From Flagellimonas meridianipacifica (lineage in GTDB: Bacteria; Bacteroidota; Bacteroidia; Flavobacteriales; Flavobacteriaceae): 64,000 nucleotides of DNA. Positions 43,861 through 50,907 of this stretch are shown in pieces. The stretch covers positions 992,001 to 1,056,000 of the forward strand of contig NZ_PVYX01000002.1 in assembly GCF_003001695.1 (NCBI RefSeq), written 5' to 3'. The notes under the pieces were generated by a model. That model did not search any database. It was not told the DNA's origin and saw nothing but the letters and a program-made list of their open reading frames with translations. The stretch's first letter is position 1. Each line of letters begins with the position of its first letter. The position numbers were made by a program, and so were the translations under genes.

Positions 43861-44139
43861 TTAAGTCAGATGTAGTTCGATATTTTCGTGTTCTTCAATG
43901 ATTTCAATTATTCGGTAGTAATGTTTTAATTCCGATTTACTTTTTTCACTTCGGTGCCATTTTAGGATATATTTTTCGTCAACATCGTGAACTCCAAATC
44001 CACCATAAAGGACATCATTAAATGCGTTTAAGTTCCTTCCGATTTTCCAATTCAGTCCGAAAGTCATTTTAGATTCTACCTCTTTATAAAAGCCTTTCAT
44101 ATTCGAAAACTTGTTTCCGTTAATTTCGATTATTCGCAT
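43861..44139 (-). CDS. Barstar-like ribonuclease inhibitor (cassette gene)
   Basis: 92 residues. Fits the barstar family: IIEINGNKFSNMKGFYKEVE, then LNWKIGRNLNAFNDVLYGGFG (corresponding to the NLDALNDLLxG motif that plugs the RNase active site), and a final helix and strand HYYRIIEIIEEHENIELHL. Barstar binds and blocks barnase-type RNases inside the cell. No barnase-like RNase is adjacent; the partner is an unknown 123-residue protein in the same cassette. An orphan inhibitor would protect against an RNase toxin delivered by competitors. The ATG is ten bases from the arm of site 18. Confidence 0.82.
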   Translation of the reverse strand: MRIIEINGNKFSNMKGFYKEVESKMTFGLNWKIGRNLNAFNDVLYGGFGVHDVDEKYILKWHRSEKSKSELKHYYRIIEIIEEHENIELHLT

Positions 44140-44149
44140 TTTGGAAAAT

Positions 44150-44290
44150 TAAGCACAACGGTCTCGGCTATGATTTGTGGTGGTAACGGAAATCTTAGGA
44201 TTTCCAGCCATAGCAAATCCAGCCGTTGATAGTTTCTAAGTTTCAAGTTAACGAATTGCAGCTATAAATTATAGCCCTTGTTCTACGCAG
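44150..44290 (-). repeat. attC-like site 18 (subfamily shared with site 13)
   Basis: Low end TAAGCACAAC-GGTCTC-GGCTATGATT, high end AATTATAGCC-CTT-GTTCTACGCA. Interior nearly identical to site 13. The high arm matches the arm at the terminus (44969-44978) 10/10. Confidence 0.88.
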
Positions 44291-44294
44291 TTTT

Positions 44295-44510
44295 TTATTT
44301 AAATAAAGAGTTCCACAACTCTGTAAAAAAGGATTTCTTATTGACCACAAACCAAATTAATACAAATATCATCATCGTTGCAGTTCCAAGACTGCCAATG
44401 AAAACGTTATAACTATTTGGACGTTCCTTTTTCGGTTGGCCATACTTAACAATTCTGTAAATCCAGTACACCATTAAAAGTTCCAAAATGATGAATTCAA
44501 GAATATACAT
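44295..44510 (-). CDS. Small membrane protein (cassette gene)
   Basis: 71 residues with two membrane helices (YILEFIILELLMVYWIYRIV and NVFIGSLGTATMMIFVLIWFVV) joined by a basic loop (KYGQPKKERPNS). Its ATG overlaps the stop codon of the upstream 151-residue gene, so the two are coupled. No family recognised. Both share one cassette between site 18 and the array terminus. Confidence 0.6.
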   Translation of the reverse strand: MYILEFIILELLMVYWIYRIVKYGQPKKERPNSYNVFIGSLGTATMMIFVLIWFVVNKKSFFTELWNSLFK

Positions 44511-44965
44511 TAATACGCATTTTGGCTTTTTCTTTGACTTACTAGTGCATTTAGTTTATCCAATGTCACTTCGTTAATTTTACTCCAGTCGGCTTTTTCA
44601 AAATCGGTTGAATTTAATTTTTTTAGTCCTCGATACATTGGAATAACAATTGAGTCAAATCCACCTGAATTTGCTAAAATGAGTTTTTTGTTCTTTTGTC
44701 CGTCTATTTTATAAATCGATAGTAGAAATTCACTTTCGATTGATTTGAATTCGAAAACATACTTTTCTGGTTCCAAATTCCATTCGCATTTAGATTCAAC
44801 TCCTTTCAAGGTCAAAATCAAACTTTCGGCAAGTTCAGCAGTTGGGTTTTCAGGAATTCTTGAAGCATTAAATTCCAGTTCAAATCCATCCGATTCGAAC
44901 TTTGTAGGTAACCAACCATTTTTAGGTCGTCCAAAAATCAATTTTATGTTCTTTGTCTTTTTCAA
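44510..44965 (-). CDS. Protein of unknown function, first cassette of the array (TTG start)
   Basis: 151 residues, soluble, with FGRPKNGWLPTKFESDGFEL near the N-terminus, a beta-rich middle (KCEWNLEPEKYVFEFKSIES; KKLILANSGGFDSIVIPMYRG) and a helical C-terminus. The first usable start is a TTG at 44963-44965, four bases past the crossover arm; no ATG is in frame before it and the frame stays open up to a stop at 45038. The true start may have been lost or lies in the flank when the cassette was inserted. No family recognised. Confidence 0.55.
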   Translation of the reverse strand: MKKTKNIKLIFGRPKNGWLPTKFESDGFELEFNASRIPENPTAELAESLILTLKGVESKCEWNLEPEKYVFEFKSIESEFLLSIYKIDGQKNKKLILANSGGFDSIVIPMYRGLKKLNSTDFEKADWSKINEVTLDKLNALVSQRKSQNAY

Positions 44966-44968
44966 AAT

Positions 44969-45010
44969 TGCGTAGAACTTGTTTATAGCGATGTAAAATA
45001 CATCGCTATA
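44969..45010 (-). other. Array terminus: outer arm plus perfect 12-bp hairpin, candidate attI-like or half attC site
   Basis: The outer arm TGCGTAGAAC at 44969-44978 pairs with the high arm of site 18. Beyond it, after TTGTT, lies TATAGCGATGTA-AAA-TACATCGCTATA (44984-45010), with perfect 12-base arms. No second outer arm follows before ackA. This is where an attI-like primary insertion site would sit. The hairpin might instead terminate ackA transcription, but no T-run follows on that strand. Confidence 0.5.
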
Positions 45011-45108
45011 CCTCCAAAATAGGAATAAAACCGATGATTAGGGTTGTTTTCTATATTAAATCTCAAAATCATCAAAAGGGTTCTTTATCTTATCAAGACT
45101 CGTTGCAT

Positions 45109-46299
45109 TTAACTGCTCCCAACTATCGCAAAGGCCTGTTTGGCAATTTCCAGTTCTTCATTGGTAGGGACAATCAAAACCCTAACCTTGGAAGTAACAT
45201 CACTGATTTCTCGAATGGAACTTGATGGTTCTTCATTCTTTTCCTGATTCAAAACAAGGCCCAAATAGTCCATATCCCTACAAACCATGTTTCGCAATAC
45301 GGAAGAATTCTCCCCAATGCCCGCAGTAAACACCAAGGCATCAAAACCATTCAGTGCTGCTGTATACGCTCCGATGTATTTTTTGATGCGGTAAGCGTTC
45401 ATTTCCAAAGCCAACAGGCAATCCGTGTTTCCCTTTTCAGCCTCTCTTTGGATGTCTCTCAAATCGCTATGACCTGTTAACCCAAGCATACCGCTTTTTT
45501 TTATCAACATCGATTCTATGTCAGATAGTGGGTAGCCCAGTTTTTCGTGCAAATAAAAAATAATGGAGTGGTCGATATCCCCGCTACGTGACCCCATAAT
45601 GAGTCCGTTGGAAGGGGTGAAGCCCAAACTGTGGTCCACACTTTGACCATTCTGCACAGCCGTCATGCTGCAACCATTTCCCAAATGAAGGGTAATGATT
45701 TTGGCTTCTTTGTTTTGCAAGTAATCCACAGCTCTTTCGGAGACATATTTATGGCTGGTACCATGGAACCCGTAGACCTGAATGCCATGTTTTGTATAAA
45801 ATTCATTGGGTAAGGCATATTTTTTGGCCTTGAGCGGAAGAGATTGATGGAATGCCGTATCGAAAACTGCGATTTGTTTCGCATCCGAAAAAATTTTCTC
45901 CGCGAGTAGAACCCCTTCCAAGTTATGCGGGTTGTGTAAAGGTGCCAAGACCGAAAGCTCTTTGATTTTTTCCTTTACTTCTTTCGTAATCAAAGTGGTG
46001 TCCGAAAAAGAATTGCCCCCATGCACCACTCGATGCCCAACAATTTCAATTTCTTTGGTTTCTTTGATGACCCCCAACTCAGAATCCAATAGAAGTTCCA
46101 CAATTTTTTGAAAACCAGTTTCGTGATTTTGTACTTCGAGGGTTCTCTTCTCTTCGACCGTATTTGTTTCGTAACGTAGGATGGCGTCTTTAAACCCGAT
46201 GCGTTCCACCATGCCAGAACATACTACTCGCTCCAAAGGCATGTCAATGACTTGGTATTTTATGGAAGAACTACCTGCATTTATGATAAGTACGTTCAT
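45109..46299 (-). CDS. ackA: Acetate kinase
   Basis: 396 residues, full length. It interconverts acetyl phosphate plus ADP with acetate plus ATP in the cytoplasm. Signatures of the acetokinase family are MNVLIINAGSSSIKYQVID at the N-terminus, GHRVVHGGNSF, VFDTAFHQSLP, YGFHGTSHKYVSERA, LHLGNGCSMTAV and VFTAGIGENSSVLR. It starts nine bases after the pta stop codon and is co-transcribed with it. Downstream lies the array terminus about 100 bases away, so ackA marks the stable chromosomal flank of the cassette array. Confidence 0.97.
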   Translation of the reverse strand: MNVLIINAGSSSIKYQVIDMPLERVVCSGMVERIGFKDAILRYETNTVEEKRTLEVQNHETGFQKIVELLLDSELGVIKETKEIEIVGHRVVHGGNSFSDTTLITKEVKEKIKELSVLAPLHNPHNLEGVLLAEKIFSDAKQIAVFDTAFHQSLPLKAKKYALPNEFYTKHGIQVYGFHGTSHKYVSERAVDYLQNKEAKIITLHLGNGCSMTAVQNGQSVDHSLGFTPSNGLIMGSRSGDIDHSIIFYLHEKLGYPLSDIESMLIKKSGMLGLTGHSDLRDIQREAEKGNTDCLLALEMNAYRIKKYIGAYTAALNGFDALVFTAGIGENSSVLRNMVCRDMDYLGLVLNQEKNEEPSSSIREISDVTSKVRVLIVPTNEELEIAKQAFAIVGSS

Positions 46300-46308
46300 G
46301 TTTTTATG

Positions 46309-48408
46309 TTACAGATTCAATCCTTGTGCCTGTATGGCTGTAATTACTACCGTATTGAAGATATCATCCACAGTACAGCCTCGGCTTAAATCATTTACAG
46401 GTTTGTTAAGTCCTTGCAGCATAGGCCCAATGGCCAGCGCTCCTGTTTCCCTTTGCACAGCCTTATAGGTATTGTTGCCCGTATTGAGGTCTGGAAAAAT
46501 AAATACCGTTGCCTGGCCCGCTACCTGAGAATTGGGAAGCTTGCTCTTGGCCACCTCCATATCGACCGCGGCATCATATTGTATGGGTCCTTCAACTTTC
46601 AAATCAGGACGTTTTTGCTTAACAAGTTGGGTGGCTTTACGAACTCGTTCAACATCTTCCCCTTGCCCAGAATCCCCAGAAGAATAGGAGAGCATAGCTA
46701 TTTTAGGCTCAATGCCAAAAGCCATACCCGTATCTGCCGATGATATGGCAATTTCGGCCAATTGCTCCGCGGTAGGATTGGGATTTATGGCACAATCCCC
46801 GAAGACTACGACCCGATCGGGAAGGCACATAAAAAATATGGATGACACCAGGGATATATTGGGACGGGTCTTAACGAATTGCAATGCCGGTCGTATGGTG
46901 TGTTGGGTGGTATGAATGGCCCCAGAGACCATTCCATCTGCATGACCTTTGTAAACCATCATGGTTCCAAAATACGATACATCTGTCATAAGATCTTCGG
47001 CCATGGTAAAATCCACATTCTTATGTTTTCTAAGCTCATACAGTGTTTTTGCATAATCCTTGAAATGCCCTGATTTGGCTGGGTCAATAATCGTCACCTC
47101 TTTTAGGTCAAGCTCAAGATCTAATCGTTCCAACGTATTTTTTATCTGCTCAGGGTCCCCTAAAAGTGTAATTTCGGCAGCCTTTTCATCAATGAGTTCC
47201 TTAGCTGCTGTAAGAATACGTTCATCCAAGCCTTCAGGAAGTACGATGTGCTTTTTTTCGGACTGAGCTTTTTTAAGCAAGTTATATTGAAACATTCTTG
47301 GGGTAATTCCATTGGGGCTGAAGGCCACTAATCTGGAGGTGAGTTCTTTCTCCGGAACGTATTTTGAGAAATCATGAATGGAGGTCGTAATCTTTTGTGT
47401 GTTTTCGGCGTATATCTTGGGAGTAATTGCCCCGATTCGATTGGTAATCGAAAAGGTTCCGCCATCGACCGTAACAATGGGAACTACTTCTGACAAACCC
47501 TCAATCAATTTAATAATGGAATCCTCAGGCCTTAGACCTCCTGTAAGGACTATACCCGAAACGGTAGGGTAGTTGGAGGATAAATTGGCTTGAAGCGCCC
47601 CCAATATAATATCCGCCCTATCGCCTGGGGTAATTACCAGTCCGTCTTCCTTTAAAAAGGTAAGGTAGTTTCTCAGTTGCATGGCACCTACACCAAAATG
47701 CCCCACTTGGTTATTGAGATGGGCTTCCCCAAAGAGCACTTCACCCTTAAGTTCATCCACAATTTCCTTCATAGTGGGATTCCCCAATTCGGGATTTAAA
47801 GGAATAGCCCCAATCAAAGTATCTTCCGGGAGCTCTTTTTTCAAAGCATTTTTGACCAAGTCTATATTTTCAGGTTGGATTTTGTTGGCAACCAACATCA
47901 GCACTTCCACTCCTTTATCTTTAAAGGAATCGTAGGCCAAATACATATCCCCAATGAACTCATCTAGGGTTTTGTCGACACCACTGGTAAGAACGATTGT
48001 CGGAATGCCGAGATTTTTTGCCATTAGTACATTGATGTCCCACTCAATGATTCCACCTTCACCTGTAAAATCGGTGCCTTCAACTAGTACAAAGTCGAAC
48101 CGCTCCTCAATGGCCTTATACTTTTCAATAATCTTGTCAAGTACCTCATCATCTCCGTTCTTGTTGAGTTTTTTTACCACTTGGCTACGGGTGAAAGCGT
48201 AGGCATCGTCATGTCTCAAATCCAAATTAAAGTAGCTGATTACCGTACTGATGTGATTATCTTCGCCAGCTTCTTCCAAATCATCAATAATGGGTCTGAA
48301 GTATCCTACTTTGGCAATTTTACCCAACAACACCTGCATTAGTCCTAGGGAAACGATTGATTTTCCACTTTTTGGCTCAGTGGTGGCAATGTAAACGGCT
48401 TTGTTCAT
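46309..48408 (-). CDS. pta: Phosphate acetyltransferase, long form
   Basis: 699 residues from the ATG at 48406-48408, which gives the family start MNKAVYIATTEPKSGKS; the longer frame to 48501 has no homology. Three parts are visible: an N-terminal P-loop dethiobiotin-synthetase-like domain (1-190, P-loop EPKSGKSIVSLG), a DRTGG domain (about 215-330, VTPGDRADIILGAL and VLTGGL), and the catalytic PTA_PTB domain (about 375-695: HIVLPEGLDERIL, MVSGAIHTTQHTIRPALQ, FPDLNTGNNTYKAVQR). It makes acetyl phosphate from acetyl-CoA. With ackA it forms the acetate overflow/uptake operon. Confidence 0.97.
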   Translation of the reverse strand: MNKAVYIATTEPKSGKSIVSLGLMQVLLGKIAKVGYFRPIIDDLEEAGEDNHISTVISYFNLDLRHDDAYAFTRSQVVKKLNKNGDDEVLDKIIEKYKAIEERFDFVLVEGTDFTGEGGIIEWDINVLMAKNLGIPTIVLTSGVDKTLDEFIGDMYLAYDSFKDKGVEVLMLVANKIQPENIDLVKNALKKELPEDTLIGAIPLNPELGNPTMKEIVDELKGEVLFGEAHLNNQVGHFGVGAMQLRNYLTFLKEDGLVITPGDRADIILGALQANLSSNYPTVSGIVLTGGLRPEDSIIKLIEGLSEVVPIVTVDGGTFSITNRIGAITPKIYAENTQKITTSIHDFSKYVPEKELTSRLVAFSPNGITPRMFQYNLLKKAQSEKKHIVLPEGLDERILTAAKELIDEKAAEITLLGDPEQIKNTLERLDLELDLKEVTIIDPAKSGHFKDYAKTLYELRKHKNVDFTMAEDLMTDVSYFGTMMVYKGHADGMVSGAIHTTQHTIRPALQFVKTRPNISLVSSIFFMCLPDRVVVFGDCAINPNPTAEQLAEIAISSADTGMAFGIEPKIAMLSYSSGDSGQGEDVERVRKATQLVKQKRPDLKVEGPIQYDAAVDMEVAKSKLPNSQVAGQATVFIFPDLNTGNNTYKAVQRETGALAIGPMLQGLNKPVNDLSRGCTVDDIFNTVVITAIQAQGLNL

Positions 48409-48612
48409 GAATTTTGGTTTCTGGGTTTGTAAATTTAGGGATAGAACTCCATTCTTTAGGTGTTTTGCAAGACAAAAGATGGCTAGTAATCGTTGGGACA
48501 ATTAAAAAACAGGAGAGCCATTTTTACAACATCTATTTTCCGTTATACAACAATAAGTTGAATCACTGCTCATGGTTGAATTAATTTGAACTCGCTTAAT
48601 CTACTGACTTTC

Positions 48613-50679
48613 ATGATGGCTCTTCGGAGAGGTTTCTTTTTGGTATTCTTATTTACAGCTTTTCTTTCGTATGGACAATTGAGTGATTTGCATTATTTAC
48701 CACCATTGAAACAAGGACAAAACAATGCAGCCATTCAACAACAGGCGGTGTATCTTTCCACACCTGAGACCACATCTTTTACAGTAAATGTCTATCAAGG
48801 CACCAACGCAACTCCTATTACTTCGTTTACTATCTCAAACACGAGTCCGGCGATATACAATCTCGCGAATGGGGATAACAATGTAACTCTGGTGAACAAT
48901 GCCAATACAGGAATTGTACTTACCAATAGCGGTCTACGTTTTGAAGCCCCGGGCGGGAACGACTTTTATGTCAACTATAGAGGGCGTTCAGGGTCTCAAG
49001 CTGCTTCATTGACCTCCAAAGGTCGGGTAGCGATGGGTACCAACTTTAAATGGGGAGGTGTGCCCAATTTAGGGTCTCACCCTTCTAAATCCAATACGTT
49101 GGGTATTATGGCTACCGAGGATAACACAACAATAGATTTATTTGGATATGACCCTGACTGCGAGTTTAGGGTAGGAAGTGATAGAGCAGGTATAACAGCA
49201 GATACATATCAAATTGTCCTGGATGCCAACGAATCCTTTGTTTTTGAAACCTATATTGGAAATTCACCTACCGCAGCTCACGAAGATGGTTGGATTGGTG
49301 CAACGATTGAGTCTGATAAGGATATCGTAATCAGTAATGGGTCCTTAAATTATGGTCGTCAGGCAGGAGCTTCAAATAGGGATGCTGGAATCGACCAACC
49401 TGTGCCCGAAAATCGATTGGGCAAAGAATATGTTTTTATACGTGGAAACGGTAATACGAACGGATCAACTGAGTTCCCATTGATTATTGGTACACAAAAT
49501 AACACGGAAATCTATGTTAATGGTTCTGCCACGCCTATCGCCACCATTAATGATGGTGATTTTTTTGAAATACCCAGTGGCAATTATTCTTCGAATTCCG
49601 TGGGGGCCAATATGTATGTTCAAACCTCAAAGGATGTTTATGCCTACCAATGTATGGCTGGCTCAAGCCAAGTGTACACCCAGGGATTGAACTTTGTTGC
49701 TCCCGTCAATTGTCTTTTACCTAGTTTAATGGACAATATTCCCAGTATTACCGATGCAGCTGGAATTACGATTTCTGGAGGAGTAACCATTATAGCATCG
49801 ACAGTCACACCGGATGCCAACATCATCGTAACCGATTCAGGGGGAGCAGTAACACTTCCCGCTGCAAGTACAGTGGCAGGGTCTACTGATTGGAAAACAT
49901 TTTACATTCCCAACCTTAACGGAAACGTAAGCGTGCAATCCTCAGGTCCGATAGCCGTAGGTTTTTTTGGTTTCAATGGAGCCCGAGGTTTAGCAGGGTA
50001 TTATTCAGGGTTTGATACCTTACCCAATATAGATTTGCAAATATCCGGAAGCAGTTGTTTGCCGGGTGCGACACTACAAATAGCCAGTGGGGAATCCTTC
50101 GATGCCTATCAGTGGTATGGTGATGGGGTATTGATTCCAGGCGCAACTTCACCAACTTTTAGCGCTTCAATGGCAGGGGACTATTTTCTTAGGGTGACAA
50201 GAGGTCCATGTAGTTACGATTCAAATAATATAGAGGTCTACTATTGTAATCCTGATATTGTTTTAGATAAATCTACTACAGATTTGGTCGTAAATGATGG
50301 CGATACAGTATCCTTTGATATTACTGTTGAAAGTCTGGGAAATGACCCAGTTACCAACTTGCAAGTAACAGACCTACTGCCTAACGGTTTGGACTTTGTT
50401 TCGGCAACGGTATCAAAAGGCTCCTTTAGCTATCCCAATTGGAGTGTAGGAACAATGACACGTGGCGAATTGGTAACCATGACTCTTGTTGCTAGGGCAA
50501 AAATGACGAATATTTACCTGACATCAATGACCTATACCAATACAATTACCAACTCGCAAGATCAAACAGATAACAATATTACCACAGATAATCCATCCGT
50601 AGATGTACAGGTTAATTTTATTCCACCAACCACAGTTATTACCAATAGGCGGATTACAATCAGGGTAAATAAGAGTTGA
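48613..50679 (+). CDS. Secreted IgGFc-binding-like surface protein with DUF11 domain (short paralogue, no T9SS type B domain)
   Basis: About 688 residues from the ATG ATG at 48613; a TTG nine codons earlier is in frame. Signal peptide (FFLVFLFTAFLSYGQ), then an N-terminal domain (about 25-480) closely matching the giant protein downstream: LSDLHYLPPLKQGQNN, NLGSHPSKSNTLGIMATED, ASNRDAGIDQPVPENRLGKE, CMAGSSQVYTQGLNFVAPV. This resembles the IgGFc-binding N-terminal family. An Ig-like segment (YQWYGDGVLIPGATSPTF) and a DUF11 domain (about 560-670) follow. The protein stops after DUF11 in VITNRRITIRVNKS, without SprB repeats or a sorting domain, so it may be a partial duplicate or an alternatively secreted form. 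Confidence 0.85.
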   Translation: MMALRRGFFLVFLFTAFLSYGQLSDLHYLPPLKQGQNNAAIQQQAVYLSTPETTSFTVNVYQGTNATPITSFTISNTSPAIYNLANGDNNVTLVNNANTGIVLTNSGLRFEAPGGNDFYVNYRGRSGSQAASLTSKGRVAMGTNFKWGGVPNLGSHPSKSNTLGIMATEDNTTIDLFGYDPDCEFRVGSDRAGITADTYQIVLDANESFVFETYIGNSPTAAHEDGWIGATIESDKDIVISNGSLNYGRQAGASNRDAGIDQPVPENRLGKEYVFIRGNGNTNGSTEFPLIIGTQNNTEIYVNGSATPIATINDGDFFEIPSGNYSSNSVGANMYVQTSKDVYAYQCMAGSSQVYTQGLNFVAPVNCLLPSLMDNIPSITDAAGITISGGVTIIASTVTPDANIIVTDSGGAVTLPAASTVAGSTDWKTFYIPNLNGNVSVQSSGPIAVGFFGFNGARGLAGYYSGFDTLPNIDLQISGSSCLPGATLQIASGESFDAYQWYGDGVLIPGATSPTFSASMAGDYFLRVTRGPCSYDSNNIEVYYCNPDIVLDKSTTDLVVNDGDTVSFDITVESLGNDPVTNLQVTDLLPNGLDFVSATVSKGSFSYPNWSVGTMTRGELVTMTLVARAKMTNIYLTSMTYTNTITNSQDQTDNNITTDNPSVDVQVNFIPPTTVITNRRITIRVNKS

Positions 50680-50907
50680 TAATCATTTTTTGGTGGACAA
50701 CTTCCAACTTCAGCTCCGTATCCGTCATTTCATCGGAAAAAAGCTACAGTAAATCGATGCTAGACCTCTGAAGACACCAGTTTTTATTGGGTCTGACAAC
50801 AAATTCCACCACTCTGACAAGGTATTGAATGTATCTAACAACAAATATCTGGAAATCACCTTAAAAGCCGCTTTTTTTGTTAAGAATAACTTCAACTGCC
50901 ACCCCAA
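50680..50907. other. Spacer between the two surface-protein genes
   Basis: 228 bases without a coding frame on either strand that I can support. It ends in AAAGCCGCTTTTTTTGTTAAG shortly before the giant gene, a weak hairpin followed by T residues that could end transcription of the short paralogue. No clear promoter motif was identified. Confidence 0.4.

Larger units (their letters stand above)
28041..44978 (-). mobile_element. Integron-like gene cassette array without integrase (CALIN-like): 18 cassettes, 18 attC-like sites
   Basis: About 17 kb in which about 24 small genes are grouped in 18 units separated by structured spacers. Read on the minus strand each spacer has an outer arm ending in AAC, the bases AAT, an inner arm GGCTATAA, a variable middle, an inner arm TCATAGCC, six bases (GAGACC or similar), and an outer arm starting with GTT. 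The ten bases after GTT (before each gene) and the ten ending in AAC (after the same gene) are reverse complements across the gene; seven cassettes nearest 45 kb match 10/10. This is what integrase-mediated circularisation and insertion at G/TT produces. Genes start 3-20 bases after the GTT arm in most cases. No tyrosine recombinase gene lies in the window. Confidence 0.8.

Noticed and set aside
28041-44978. Spacers as a CRISPR array
   Set aside because: The units between repeats are genes of 0.3-2 kb, not short uniform spacers, the repeats are imperfect and variable in length, and no cas genes are present.
28041-44978. Spacers as MITEs or insertion-sequence remnants
   Set aside because: No target-site duplications or transposase were seen. 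The pairing of arms across the gene with a sharp boundary at GTT/AAC fits cassette recombination better. Not fully excluded.
28041-44978. Array as a prophage or a single defence island
   Set aside because: No phage structural, integrase or replication genes, and gene functions are mixed with regular spacers between them.
44984-45010. Hairpin as a plain terminator of ackA
   Set aside because: The stem is perfect but no T-run follows on the ackA strand; it is adjacent to the cassette crossover arm, so an array function is as likely. Kept as an open question.
48409-48501. N-terminal extension of Pta
   Set aside because: The extra 31 residues precede the conserved start MNKAVYIATTEPKSGKS and have no homology-like pattern.
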